From positions 1 to 64,000 of the forward strand of contig DASPQV010000047.1 of assembly GCA_035624785.1 (NCBI GenBank): 64,000 nt of DNA, given 5' to 3'. Of the stretch, positions 50,769 to 59,329 are shown piece after piece (within the stretch, counting starts at the first letter, position 1; each line of letters opens with the position of its first letter). A program made the position numbers and the translations under genes. This DNA comes from JAJZNI01 sp035624785. GTDB lineage: Bacteria > Chloroflexota > Dormibacteria > Aeolococcales > Aeolococcaceae. The notes under the pieces are model-generated. The model worked only from the letters and a program-made list of their open reading frames with translations, did not search any database and was not told the origin of the DNA.

Positions 50769-51752
50769 ATGCGAACCCTGATCGTCGGCGCGGGGATGGT
50801 CGGTACCATCTACGGCTGGGCCCTCGCCGAAGCGGGAGCGGAGGTCGTCCACGTGGTCCGGCCTGGCCGCCTGCCGGTGGGGAGGGTGGAGCTCGACGTG
50901 CTGGACGAGCGTCCCGGCTTCCCCCGCCAGCGGCGTGCCCGGTACCGCCCCGAGGCCGTGGACCGGGTCCCCGCGGGCTCGGACTTCGACCTGGTGATCG
51001 TGGCCACCAAGCACTACCAGGCGGCGGAGGCCGTGGCCCAGTACCGGGAGGCGGTTCACGAGGCCACCTTCCTGCTGTTCACCGCCAACTGGGACGGTCC
51101 GGCGGAGATCGACCGGCTGCTGCCGCGCCGACAGTACGTCTGGGGCTATTCAGCCTCGATGGGCGGCCGGCTGGACGGGAGGCTGCTCATCACCGTGCGA
51201 CACCGCGTCCGGCTGGGGCGCCTGGAGGGGTCGGATCTCGAGCGCTTCGCGGCCGTCGTGCATCTCATGGAGCATGCCGGTTTCCGGGCCGACATCAAGC
51301 CCGACATCGTCGAATGGCTCTGGGTCCACCACGCCATCAACGCCGGCACCATCGGGATCGCCCTCTTCGCCGGCGGCGTGGGGGCCGTGCTGAAGCGTCC
51401 GGGGCTGATGCACCGTGGCGTCAGCTGCGCCCGCGAGGCCCTGGCGGTGGTCGCGGCCCGGGGCGTGGACGTCGAACACTACCCGGAGGCACGGACGATC
51501 CTGCACACGCCGGGCTGGGTCGCGGCAGCCGGTTATGCCGGGCAGCTGCTGCTCACCAGTTCGGGACGCAGGGTGATCCGGGCCGGGCACTTCCAGGGCA
51601 ACGACGAGGAGATGCGCCGCTTCTACCTCGACGTGCTGGAGACCGGGGAGAGGCTGCGAGTGCCCGTGCCCCACCTGGCCGCGCTCCGAGCGCGAATCAT
51701 GGAGGGACGCGGCACCCCGACACCGCGGCCAGCCGGTCCGGGTGGTGGCTGA
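50769..51752 (+). CDS. Ketopantoate reductase-like (ApbA/PanE family) protein
   Basis: 327 residues. 'MRTLIVGAGMVGTIYGWALA' is the NADPH-binding GxGxxG, and 'FDLVIVATKHYQAAEAVAQY' the conserved VATK with Lys. 'VWGYSASMGGRLDGRLLITV' and 'VEWLWVHHAINAGTIGIALF' replace the canonical 'K...N...P' active-site strip, so a role other than pantothenate synthesis is likely. The C-terminal dimer/catalytic domain is longer than in PanE. Function uncertain. Leaderless start. Confidence 0.72.
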   Translation: MRTLIVGAGMVGTIYGWALAEAGAEVVHVVRPGRLPVGRVELDVLDERPGFPRQRRARYRPEAVDRVPAGSDFDLVIVATKHYQAAEAVAQYREAVHEATFLLFTANWDGPAEIDRLLPRRQYVWGYSASMGGRLDGRLLITVRHRVRLGRLEGSDLERFAAVVHLMEHAGFRADIKPDIVEWLWVHHAINAGTIGIALFAGGVGAVLKRPGLMHRGVSCAREALAVVAARGVDVEHYPEARTILHTPGWVAAAGYAGQLLLTSSGRRVIRAGHFQGNDEEMRRFYLDVLETGERLRVPVPHLAALRARIMEGRGTPTPRPAGPGGG

Positions 51753-51815
51753 CCGCGCCCGCGCACGCCCGGCGTCGAGGAGAGCATCGGGCATCCATGT
51801 GTCAGCCTGCCCCCA

Positions 51816-51837
51816 TTTAGGCCAGCACTGGCCTGAA
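51816..51837. terminator. Hairpin between convergent genes
   Basis: TTTAGGCCAG (51816-51825) and CTGGCCTGAA (51828-51837) pair over 10 bp with one G-U. It lies in the gap between the ketopantoate-reductase-like gene and the convergent MDMPI gene. Confidence 0.5.
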
Positions 51838-51860
51838 CCGGCCGGCTTGCGAAGCCGCCC

Positions 51861-52634
51861 TCAGCCCAGCAGGGGGAACTCACCGGCGAGCTGTCCCAGA
51901 ACGTCACGGTCACCGTAGTCGAGCGGCATGCGCCCAGTTCCCTTGAGGGCACAGGTCCGCGCGTCCCAGGCGGCCGGCAGCGGGGCACGCAGCAGGCCGT
52001 CGAGGGTCGTGCGCACGACCGCGAGTGCCGCCGGGGGCGTCGCCGGGGCGGTTTCGAGTGTCACCGTCATGTCCAGGTGATGGAGGGCGGCCTCCACTAC
52101 CAGCGTGGCCAGGAAATCGGGGAGGGCGATGACCAGGCCCTGCGTGTGCACCCGTGCCGGCTCCGGAGGGGAGGGCTCTCGCCCTCGAGACCGGGCGGCC
52201 CGGGTCAGGAGCTGCCTCTGTGCCCAGGCGCGCGACCCCTCCGATGCGGCCGCACGCAGTACCGCCTCTGATGTCTCCGCCCACTGCTCGACAAGCACGG
52301 ACGGCCGGGCATAGGCGGAGGCCGCGCACCGGACGAACTCGGCGTGCCGCGCCGCAGCCTCGGTGCCCGGTTTGTAGAGGCGCCAGTACTCGACGGAGTC
52401 GGTGGTCGGCGGCTCGCTCGCCGGGCTGGCGAAGGCCACGAGGGACCGCTGCGGATCGAGCAGGAGGTGGAAGAGGACGTCCTTGACGCTCCACCCCTCG
52501 CACCGGCTCGGACGGTCGAATGCTTCATCCGCTAGCCCCGTCACCGTGGCCGTCACGGCACGGTAGGTCGCGCCCAGCGCCTCCAGCAGCGATTCCTCGA
52601 CGAGCGTCGTCCGGTCACGGCTGTCAGCCACCAC
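51861..52634 (-). CDS. Mycothiol-dependent maleylpyruvate-isomerase-like (MDMPI) protein
   Basis: 257 residues. The N-terminal helical DinB-like domain has 'ATVTGLADEAFDRPSRCEGW' followed by 'SVKDVLFHLLLDPQRSLVAF', the TIGR03083 pattern with the H-x-x-x-D/H metal positions. The middle contains 'LVVEAALHHLDMTVTLETAP' (second His pair). Such proteins use thiols such as mycothiol or bacillithiol; the substrate is unknown. The GTG start overlaps the upstream DinB gene by 11 nt, so two DinB-fold genes form one operon. Confidence 0.8.
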   Translation of the reverse strand: MVADSRDRTTLVEESLLEALGATYRAVTATVTGLADEAFDRPSRCEGWSVKDVLFHLLLDPQRSLVAFASPASEPPTTDSVEYWRLYKPGTEAAARHAEFVRCAASAYARPSVLVEQWAETSEAVLRAAASEGSRAWAQRQLLTRAARSRGREPSPPEPARVHTQGLVIALPDFLATLVVEAALHHLDMTVTLETAPATPPAALAVVRTTLDGLLRAPLPAAWDARTCALKGTGRMPLDYGDRDVLGQLAGEFPLLG

Positions 52635-53223
52635 GCATCTCTCCGGCCTGGTGCGCCGCCTCCTCCAGCCTGGTTCGGTAGCCTTCCCACCACGCCCGAT
52701 CGACCGGCGGCATGGTGTCGTTGCCGGGCAGCACGCCGACCGATCCGTCGATCAGCTCTCTGATGATGTCAGCGTGGCCGGCGTGACGGTTGGTCTCGGC
52801 GACCATCCGCACCAGGACGGTGCGCAGCGTCACCCGGTTGCGCTCCGCGGGCCACCAGGGCACGTGGCCCACTGTCTCCAGGTCAAGCTCGGTGATGGCG
52901 GCGTCGGAGTGGGCCCAGGCTCGCCGGTAAAGGCCGACGATCTCATCGCGCGATTCGGCGGCGGTGGCCCACATGTCCGCGTTCACCTCCGCACCCTCTT
53001 CGAACCACGGCAATCGGATGCCGGATGGACGGCCGAAGGTGTCGCCGAAGTAGCCGAGCTCGATGCTCGCCAGGTGCTTCACGACTCCGAGCAGGTTGGT
53101 CCCGGTCGGCACCATGGGCCGGCGGATGTCGTACTCGGAGATCCCGTCGAGCTTCCAGAGCACTGCCTCGCGGGCGTCCTGCAGGTAGCGGTGAAGCACG
53201 GCCTTGGGGTCGGATTCACCCAT
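52624..53223 (-). CDS. DinB-family (DUF664) protein
   Basis: 199 residues. 'MGESDPKAVLHRYLQDAREA' leads to 'GTNLLGVVKHLASIELGYFG' (first metal His) and 'VRMVAETNRHAGHADIIREL' (the His-x-x-x-His of the DUF664/DinB_2 fold). 'NDTMPPVDRAWWEGYRTRLE' is the family C-terminus. Likely a thiol-dependent S-transferase-like enzyme; substrate unknown. ATG 53223 is preferred; the longer in-frame extension upstream is rejected. It precedes the MDMPI gene with an 11-nt overlap. Confidence 0.82.
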   Translation of the reverse strand: MGESDPKAVLHRYLQDAREAVLWKLDGISEYDIRRPMVPTGTNLLGVVKHLASIELGYFGDTFGRPSGIRLPWFEEGAEVNADMWATAAESRDEIVGLYRRAWAHSDAAITELDLETVGHVPWWPAERNRVTLRTVLVRMVAETNRHAGHADIIRELIDGSVGVLPGNDTMPPVDRAWWEGYRTRLEEAAHQAGEMRGG

Positions 53224-53396
53224 GCTGAGGGTCTCCCGTGTGGCGGGCCGCCGCTGGCATGCAGGATCGCACCTTGGCACAGGGTTTATGGTGCATCGGG
53301 TGCTGCAGCCCGGGTGCGAGCGCCCGGCGGAGCCGGGCGGCAGCGGCCGTCCAGGGTGGGGCGGGCCATCGGCCGCGCACGGCCGTGCCCCACGCA

Positions 53397-53402
53397 TAGA
53401 CT
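53397..53402 (+). promoter_or_regulatory. -10 box before the nucleotidyltransferase-like gene
   Basis: TAGACT, 12 nt, ATG at 53415; no Shine-Dalgarno site. Confidence 0.4.
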
Positions 53403-53414
53403 GGTGAAGCCGTC

Positions 53415-54002
53415 ATGCGGGAGCGCTCGGTGACAGCGGATGAGACAGCGAGGCTGAGGGAGATCCTGCTCGAGACGCCCTGGCTGCTTCGAGCCCTCGT
53501 CGCCGTCCGCCACCTGGACTTGCCGGACTGGGCGATCTCCGCCGGCGCCCTTCGCAATGCCGTGTGGGATCGGCTGCACGGTTATCGTGAGCCGACGCCT
53601 CTCCGTGACGTCGACGTGGTCTTCTTCGACCCCTCCGATCTGAGCGCGGAGCGGGACCAGCGGATACAGGCCACTCTCTTCCACATCATGCCCGTGTTGC
53701 CTTGGGAGGTGACCAACCAGGCGGCCGTCCACCAATGGTTTCCCGCCTACTTCGGCTACGCGGTTGAGCCCTTCGCCAGCACCGAAGAAGCCATCGCTCA
53801 CAACCCCGAGACGGCCACCTCGGTCGGTGTCCGCCTGGATCCGGATGGCGAGTTGCAGATCCTGGCCCCATGCGGTGTCGCCGATCTGCTGGGCCTGGTG
53901 CTGCGGCACAATCCCGCGCGAGCCACCAGGGACCTGTACCTGCGGCGCCTGAGGGACAAGAGGATCCGGGAAACCTGGCCGAGAGTGCGCGTCGTGCTCT
54001 GA
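53415..54002 (+). CDS. Nucleotidyltransferase-family (NTP_transf_6/DUF925) protein
   Basis: 195 residues. 'DWAISAGALRNAVWDRLHGY' and 'PLRDVDVVFFDPSDLSAERD' carry a G-[AG]-x-R-N and D-x-D pattern of minimal nucleotidyltransferases. 'WEVTNQAAVHQWFPAYFGYA', 'ATSVGVRLDPDGELQILAPC' and 'RLRDKRIRETWPRVRVV' match the DUF925 family. Its partner and substrate are unknown. It stands alone, in opposite direction to the DinB pair. Confidence 0.75.
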   Translation: MRERSVTADETARLREILLETPWLLRALVAVRHLDLPDWAISAGALRNAVWDRLHGYREPTPLRDVDVVFFDPSDLSAERDQRIQATLFHIMPVLPWEVTNQAAVHQWFPAYFGYAVEPFASTEEAIAHNPETATSVGVRLDPDGELQILAPCGVADLLGLVLRHNPARATRDLYLRRLRDKRIRETWPRVRVVL

Positions 54003-54310
54003 GCCAATTCGCGTCGAAGCCGGTCATCGCTCATTACTCGGGCGGAGGTTGGGCCACAGCGCCGAGCCCGGACGTTCAGGGAGCCCTCGACGGGGTGTCG
54101 TGTCCGACTGCCGGCGACTGCTGGGCGGTGGGCGGCGACCTCATCGAGCACTACGACGGGAGCGCCTGGAGCCTGGCGTCAGCTCCCAGGGGCTTCGACG
54201 GGTCAGGTGTCAGCTGCCCATCGGGAGGCCTGTGCTGGGCGGTCGGCGGACGGGCCGACGCCTCCATGACCTCCTGGTGGCTCATCGAGACCGACGCGCC
54301 GGCGCGCTGA
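54003..54310 (+). pseudogene. Fragment of a repeat (beta-propeller-like) protein
   Basis: A reading frame with 'HYSGGGWATAPSPDVQGALD', 'GVSCPTAGDCWAVGG', 'IEHYDGSAWSLASAPRGF' and 'GVSCPSGGLCWAVGG' shows two copies of a repeat common in large secreted beta-propeller-type proteins. No ATG/GTG/TTG start suits it: the frame comes through the end of the previous gene, and the repeat series is far too short. I read it as a remnant of a larger gene. It ends at 54310. Confidence 0.55.
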
Positions 54311-54402
54311 GTCCGGCCACCCAGGATCCCCGGCGAGCACGATCCCGGCCACCCCCACCCCGGCTATCCTGCCCTGACCGTCCGCAATCCGGGGGACACG
54401 CG

Positions 54403-54765
54403 ATGGCAGAGATCGAGATCAGCCCGCCCCACCTCATCGTCCACATCGAGGGCGCCGACCGGTTCCTCGCCCTGAAGACCCACCTGGAGGTGCCCCTGGA
54501 GCACATCACCAGCGTCGACGCCACGCCTCCCGAGGCTCACGAGGCCTGGCACGGCATGAAGGCGGCAGGATCCTACCTTCCGGGTGTTGTCACCGCGGGG
54601 CGCTTCGTGCAGCACGGGGAGTGGGCCTTCTGGGACGTTCACGACCCTGAGAAGGCCGTCGCCATCCGGCTCCGCGACGAGCACTACGCCAAGCTGGTGA
54701 TCGGGGTCGACGATCCCACGGCGACGGTGGCGGCGATCGAGGCGGAGCTCCGCCACTACCGCTGA
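54403..54765 (+). CDS. Conserved PH-like hypothetical protein
   Basis: 120 residues. 'LIVHIEGADRFLALKTHLEV' and 'PLEHITSVDATPPEAHEAWH' are followed by 'GSYLPGVVTAGRFVQHGEWA' and 'FWDVHDPEKAVAIRLRDEHY'. It resembles a conserved actinobacterial family with a PH-like beta-barrel. No catalytic motif is seen. ATG 54403 has GGGGGA 6 nt upstream; TATCCT at 54364 is a possible -10 box. It stands alone. Confidence 0.7.
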   Translation: MAEIEISPPHLIVHIEGADRFLALKTHLEVPLEHITSVDATPPEAHEAWHGMKAAGSYLPGVVTAGRFVQHGEWAFWDVHDPEKAVAIRLRDEHYAKLVIGVDDPTATVAAIEAELRHYR

Positions 54766-54889
54766 GGCCCTGGCGTCGAAGCCGCCGGCATCGCCAAGGC
54801 GCGGCGGTCTGAAACGACCCGGGCTGGTGATGGCTTCGACGATCCGAGCCGGGGATTTCCGTTCGGCGCCTGAATCTTAGGCTCAGCGC

Positions 54890-55663
54890 CTAGGCCATCG
54901 CCTTCCGGTAGCTGGCCGTCCCCCACCAGAGGGCGAGCACTGCGGCGGCGCCCACGATCCCGAAGCCGAGGGCCACGGTGCCCGAGCCTAGCGTCCCGGC
55001 CGCGAGGCTGCGCGCCGCCTCGACCGCGTAGTACATCGGGTTGGCATGGCCGAGGCCCTGGAGCCATCCCGGGCCCAGCGAGAGGGGAAGCAGGACGCCG
55101 GCAAGCAGGGTCAGGGGCAGCTGCAGCCCGGTCACCACCGCCGCCAGGCTGCCGATCCGCTTGAGGGTGATGCCCAGCGAGCTGGACCAGGCGGAGATGG
55201 CGGCGGTGAGCAGGGCGAGGAGGACCAGCAGGACCGCGATCCCGGCCCAGTGGGCGTGGAAGCCGAAAGGAAGCGCCACGATCACGACCACCACCGCGGG
55301 GACGGCGAAGGTGACCACGTCGCGGATCGCCGTGCCCAGGACCAGGGCGAGGCGGCTCGCCGGAGTCACCCGGAGGCGCTCGATGACCCCGGCGTCCAGC
55401 TCCTCGATGACGATCCAGCCGGCGCCCATCCCCGAGCCGAAAGCCATCAGCGCCAGGATGCCCGGCACGAAGACGTCGAGCACCCCCCCGCCGGGGAAGC
55501 CAGGACCGCCCGAGAACGGCTTGAGCAGGGGGGCGAACAGAGCCAGGTAGAGGAGGGGAGTGGCCAGCCCCATGAAGACCCAGATCGGCTCGCGCAGGGT
55601 CTCGAGGATGCGCCGCCTGGCGAGCAGCCCGGTCTGGAGCAGGAACGGGGAGAGCGAGCTCAT
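54890..55663 (-). CDS. ABC-2 type permease (DrrB-like)
   Basis: 257 residues with six TM helices. 'LLQTGLLARRRILETLREPI' opens the family; 'VFVPGILALMAFGSGMGAGW' precedes the first TM core; 'LDAGVIERLRVTPASRLALV' is the ABC2 motif (E-R-x-x-G/P). 'MYYAVEAARSLAAGTLGSGT' ends the domain. ATG 55663 overlaps the ATPase stop by ATGA. Last gene of the five-gene efflux operon. Confidence 0.88.
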   Translation of the reverse strand: MSSLSPFLLQTGLLARRRILETLREPIWVFMGLATPLLYLALFAPLLKPFSGGPGFPGGGVLDVFVPGILALMAFGSGMGAGWIVIEELDAGVIERLRVTPASRLALVLGTAIRDVVTFAVPAVVVVIVALPFGFHAHWAGIAVLLVLLALLTAAISAWSSSLGITLKRIGSLAAVVTGLQLPLTLLAGVLLPLSLGPGWLQGLGHANPMYYAVEAARSLAAGTLGSGTVALGFGIVGAAAVLALWWGTASYRKAMA

Positions 55664-56670
55664 GCCGCCGCCTCCACGCCGCCCGCATCCCCGGCGTCGC
55701 GCAGCGAGCGCCCGGTCTCGTGCAGGAAGACGTCGTCGAGCGATGGCTCATGGAGCGACACGCCCAGCACCTCGACTCCCTGGGCGCGCAGGCGGTTGAA
55801 GATCGACGCCAGCGCCGAGGTGGCGTCGTCGACATGGAGCCGGAGCACTCCATCCTCCAGTCGCGCTTGGCGCACCAGCGGTTCGGCGGAGAGGTCGCGC
55901 TGGAGGGCGGCGAGATCGCCGGTACCCGGCCGCGGGGTGATGCTCACCCCGCCCGGGTGGCGCTGCTTCAGCTCCTGGGGGGTGCCCTCGGCGACGATGC
56001 GGCCATGGTCGATGATCGACACCCGGTCGCAGAGCTGGTCTGCCTCGTCGAGGTAGTGGGTGGTGATCACGATGGTGGTGCCGGCGTCGCGCAGCGAGCG
56101 GAGCTGCTCCCAGAGGTTGGCGCGGTTCTGCGGATCCAGGCCCAGGGTCGGCTCGTCGAGGAAGAGCACGTCCGGCCGGTGCACTATCCCCAGGGCGACC
56201 TCGAGGCGGCGGCGCTGGCCGCCCGAGTAGCTCCGGGCGATCCGGTGAGCGAAGCCGGCCAGGTCGAGTCGCTCCGCCAGCTCGTCGGCGCGCCGCGCCG
56301 TCTCCGCCCCGCTCATGCCGTAGAGGCGCCCCTGCAGCACCAGGTTCTCGCGGCCGGTCGCGGAGAGATCGGCGCCTCCCAGCTGTCCGACGTAGCCGAT
56401 CCTGCGCCGGATCTCGCCGGCCTGGCGGCGCACGTCGAGCCCGCCCACCCGCGCCTCGCCCGAGTCGGCGGCGAGGAGTGTGGTCAGGATGCGCAGCGTC
56501 GTCGTCTTGCCCGCTCCGTTGGGGCCCAGGAATCCGTAGATCTCGCCGGTGGAGACCGCCAGGTCGACCCCGGAGAGGGCGTCCACCCGTCGCCTTCCGG
56601 ATCGGAACGCCTTGCGCAGGGCGGACACCCGAACCGTCCCGGCGCTCGCCGGGCCACCTGTCTGCATCAC
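55660..56670 (-). CDS. ABC transporter ATP-binding protein (DrrA-like)
   Basis: 336 residues. Walker A 'LGPNGAGKTTTLRILTTLLA', signature 'YSGGQRRRLEVALGIVHRPD', Walker B 'VLFLDEPTLGLDPQNRANLW' and H-loop 'TTHYLDEADQLCDRVSI' are intact. The C-terminal 'EPSLDDVFLHETGRSLRDAG' is typical of DrrA-type antibiotic exporters. ATG 56670 overlaps the methyltransferase stop (ATGA), and its stop overlaps the permease (ATGA). Probable substrate: a hydrophobic toxic compound, also handled by the MFS pump of the same operon. Confidence 0.92.
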   Translation of the reverse strand: MMQTGGPASAGTVRVSALRKAFRSGRRRVDALSGVDLAVSTGEIYGFLGPNGAGKTTTLRILTTLLAADSGEARVGGLDVRRQAGEIRRRIGYVGQLGGADLSATGRENLVLQGRLYGMSGAETARRADELAERLDLAGFAHRIARSYSGGQRRRLEVALGIVHRPDVLFLDEPTLGLDPQNRANLWEQLRSLRDAGTTIVITTHYLDEADQLCDRVSIIDHGRIVAEGTPQELKQRHPGGVSITPRPGTGDLAALQRDLSAEPLVRQARLEDGVLRLHVDDATSALASIFNRLRAQGVEVLGVSLHEPSLDDVFLHETGRSLRDAGDAGGVEAAA

Positions 56671-57392
56671 TTCTCCTCGGCGACCGCTGCTGGGGCCGGC
56701 TTGGTCAGCCGCACCTCGATGCCGATGCCGGCCGCGGTGATGTCGCAGGCGCGGAACGCGGACCCCGCGACCAGCGACCGGAACCGTGCCGGTGAGTACG
56801 CGCGGCGCCGCAGGAAGGTGAGGAAGGTGAGCCTGACGAACAGCCGGTTGAGCCGGTTCAGCCCCATGCCGCCGACCTCGCGGCTGATGTCGTCGTTGCT
56901 GGCATCCCGGTTCATGTCCTGGATCACCGCGGTGCCTCCGGCGCGCAGGACGCGGTGCATCTCGTCGAGAGCGTCGACCGGCCTGCGGAAGTTCTTGAAC
57001 GCGGCCTGGCAGACGATCAGGTCGAAGGATCCCGCAGCGAACGGCATGGCCGAGGCGTCACCGAGCTGGAAGTCGATGGTCTGCGCCGACTTCCGGGCAT
57101 TGCCGGTGGCGATCTCGACCATGGTGCGGCTGATGTCGAGCCCGGTGACCTGGAAGTGGCCGAGCCGCGCCAGCTCGATGGCCAGGTAGCCGGGGCCCGG
57201 CGCCACCTCGAGCACGTCGCGGGCCTGCGGATAGCTGGCCGCCAGCCGGGCCGCCTCACGGCGCACCTCGGCGATGCCTCGCGCCGTGCCACGCTGCCGC
57301 GCGTACCAGCGGGCCATCCTTCCCTCCATCTCCGGAAGGGCGAGGCGGCGCCGGGACGCGGAGCTCATCGGGGCGGGGGACGCCGTGCTCAT
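56667..57392 (-). CDS. Class I SAM-dependent methyltransferase
   Basis: 241 residues. Motif I 'ARDVLEVAPGPGYLAIELAR', acidic loop 'VTGLDISRTMVEIATG', motif II/III 'IDFQLGDASAMPFAAGSFDL' and 'HRVLRAGGTAVIQDMNRDAS' are intact. It belongs to the Methyltransf_11/25 group; substrate unknown. It is ATGA-coupled on both sides, to the 51-residue gene and the ABC ATPase, so it is a deliberate part of the efflux operon: it may modify (inactivate or tag) the exported compound. This role is inference. Confidence 0.88.
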   Translation of the reverse strand: MSTASPAPMSSASRRRLALPEMEGRMARWYARQRGTARGIAEVRREAARLAASYPQARDVLEVAPGPGYLAIELARLGHFQVTGLDISRTMVEIATGNARKSAQTIDFQLGDASAMPFAAGSFDLIVCQAAFKNFRRPVDALDEMHRVLRAGGTAVIQDMNRDASNDDISREVGGMGLNRLNRLFVRLTFLTFLRRRAYSPARFRSLVAGSAFRACDITAAGIGIEVRLTKPAPAAVAEEK

Positions 57393-57544
57393 CGGAAGAG
57401 ACTCAGAGGCAGAGAGATCGCCTCGGCCAGGAGGACGAGAAATCCGCCCAGGGCGATCAGCAGGACGGCGATGCCAATCGGCGATCCGAAGCCGTACCAG
57501 CGGAAGATGCTGAACGGGCCTTCCTCGTGATCGTCAGCGTTCAT
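57389..57544 (-). CDS. 51-residue single-TM protein
   Basis: MNADDHEEGPFSIFRWYGF, then TM 'PIGIAVLLIALGGFLVLLAE', then ISLPLSLFR. Acidic N-terminus and one helix. The ATG overlaps the MFS stop (ATGA), and the stop overlaps the methyltransferase ATG (ATGA). Its position and amphipathic pattern suggest a small membrane accessory to the pump or methyltransferase; I do not recognise it. Unlike the bridging mini-ORFs elsewhere, it has a coherent TM sequence. Confidence 0.7.
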   Translation of the reverse strand: MNADDHEEGPFSIFRWYGFGSPIGIAVLLIALGGFLVLLAEAISLPLSLFR

Positions 57545-59268
57545 ACCGGTTCTCCTTCACGGACGAGTGGATGCAGGGAGGGCGTGCCGGTCGCCTCAGG
57601 CTGGGGCTGGATGGTTTGAGCGATCTCGCTCGCGGACCGGCCGCGGGCGAAGAGGGAGGCGACGGCGGCGAGCAGGAGCACGCCGATGGGGAGGAGCATG
57701 GTCGGCTTCATCGCGCTGACGTAGCCCTGGGTGAAGACGCTGTGCGCCAGGGACTGGAGAGTCGCAGCGAGGCTCGCCGGTGTGCCTGCCGGGATGCTCA
57801 GGGTGGCCCCGCTCTGGCCCGCGCCGATCTGCAGGCCGCTGGCCGCGGCGCTGCTGAATCCCGCCACGAACGAGGACGCGACCTGCGCTGGGAGATGGTC
57901 CGACGCGGCGATGGCCTGGGTGTGCAGGGAGGTGGCGAGGCGGTTCTGGAGCAGAGCCCCGACGGAGGCGCTGGCGATCACCGCCCCCATCTCCGAGATG
58001 GTGCTGACGGTTCCGGAGGCGATGCCGGCCAGGTGGGTGCGCAGGTCGCGGGTCGCCAGCTGGAAGGCGGGTCCCCAGACGCAGCCCATGCCCAGGCCGG
58101 CCAGCACCAGGCCGGGGACCAGTGACCAGCGGCTGGAGCCCGCCTGCGCGTCCCAGACGATGTAGGCGGCTCCGGCCCCGATCAGCAGCAGCCCGGCGGT
58201 GAGGATCCGATGGGCGCCGAGACGCTGCGATGCGGGGCCGTTGGCGGGACCGGTGGAGAGGAACATCGCCCCCGGTTGCACCGCCACCACCAGCCCCGCG
58301 GCGATGGCGCTGAGCCCGAGCACCGACTGGTAGTAGATGGTGAGTGGGAGGTAGAGGCCGAGGATGAAGAAGTTCATGGCCGCGAGGACCACCGCCATCA
58401 ACGTGAAGTTGCGGTCCCTGAAGAGGGTGAAGGTGAGCAGCGGCTCACCGCTCTGCCGCCTCGCCTGGTGGGCGATGAAGACGGCGAGCAGCACCACCCC
58501 GGCCGCGATGATCACTGGGATGCTGAGGAAGCCGGCGACCGTCCCCCAGTCGTAGCGCTGCCCCTCGATGAGGCCGAAGACGATGCAGAAGATCGCCGAG
58601 GTGGCCAGCGCCACCCCGACGAGGTCGAGGCGGTGGCGCCGACCCGGGCGGACGTCGGGCACCAGCCAGCGGGTGGCCAGCAGCACGGCCGCGCCGATGG
58701 GCAGGTTGACGAAGAAGATCCAGCGCCAGCCGAGGTCGGTGACGAGCAGCCCGCCCAGGGTCGGGCCCGCGACCACGGCGAGGCCGGAGAGCATGCCGAA
58801 GACCCCGAAGACCGGGCCGCGCCGCTCCGGCGGAAAGATGGTGAGCAGGATCGCCATCTCCTGCGGGGCCAGGAGGGCGGCGCCGACTCCCTGCAGCACC
58901 CGACCCAGGATCAGCAGATCGGCGGTGGGGGCGAGGCCGCTCAGGGCGGAGGCGGCGGTGAAGAGGCCGATCCCCGCCAGGAAGAGGCGGCGGGGCCCGA
59001 CGATGTCGCCGAGCCGCCCCGAGGTGATGAGCAGTCCGGCGTAGCCCAGGCTGTAGGCGTTGAGCATCCAGAGGACCTGGTCGAGGCTGGCGTGGACGCC
59101 GTCGACGAGGCGTGGGATGGCGATGTTGACGATGGTCAGGTCCAGCAGGGTCATGAACATCCCCAGGGAGAGGACGATCATCACGACCCACGGGTTGAAC
59201 TGACGGGGGGCGCTGCCGCGGCCGGAGCGCGCCGCAGCCCCCCGGGGGCTGCCATACTCTTCTTGCAT
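57541..59268 (-). CDS. EmrB/QacA-family MFS multidrug transporter
   Basis: 575 residues, 14 TM helices. 'MFMTLLDLTIVNIAIPRLVD' is motif D1 of the 14-TMS drug:H+ antiporter family; 'LLITSGRLGDIVGPRRLFLA' is motif A; 'GRVLQGVGAALLAPQEMAIL' and 'VAGPTLGGLLVTDLGWRWIF' (motif C) follow. A ~60-residue soluble loop lies near residues 435-500. First gene of the operon; ATG 59268 is ~25-35 nt downstream of a MarR-type operator. Expression is probably controlled by the divergent MarR-like gene. Confidence 0.93.
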   Translation of the reverse strand: MQEEYGSPRGAAARSGRGSAPRQFNPWVVMIVLSLGMFMTLLDLTIVNIAIPRLVDGVHASLDQVLWMLNAYSLGYAGLLITSGRLGDIVGPRRLFLAGIGLFTAASALSGLAPTADLLILGRVLQGVGAALLAPQEMAILLTIFPPERRGPVFGVFGMLSGLAVVAGPTLGGLLVTDLGWRWIFFVNLPIGAAVLLATRWLVPDVRPGRRHRLDLVGVALATSAIFCIVFGLIEGQRYDWGTVAGFLSIPVIIAAGVVLLAVFIAHQARRQSGEPLLTFTLFRDRNFTLMAVVLAAMNFFILGLYLPLTIYYQSVLGLSAIAAGLVVAVQPGAMFLSTGPANGPASQRLGAHRILTAGLLLIGAGAAYIVWDAQAGSSRWSLVPGLVLAGLGMGCVWGPAFQLATRDLRTHLAGIASGTVSTISEMGAVIASASVGALLQNRLATSLHTQAIAASDHLPAQVASSFVAGFSSAAASGLQIGAGQSGATLSIPAGTPASLAATLQSLAHSVFTQGYVSAMKPTMLLPIGVLLLAAVASLFARGRSASEIAQTIQPQPEATGTPSLHPLVREGEPV

Positions 59269-59289
59269 TTCGGCTCTCCGCGGATATAT

Positions 59290-59302
59290 CTTAGTAACTA
59301 AG
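59290..59302 (-). promoter_or_regulatory. MarR-type operator between divergent genes
   Basis: CTTAGT-A-ACTAAG is a perfect 6+1+6 palindrome, within an AT-rich ~40 nt. On the minus strand TTTGCT (about 59308) and GATATAT (about 59288) flank it as possible -35 and -10 boxes of the efflux operon; TACTAA (59312-59317) may be a -10 box for the MarR gene. Confidence 0.65.
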
Positions 59303-59329
59303 CAAACCGCATACTAAACAGATCAGCGA

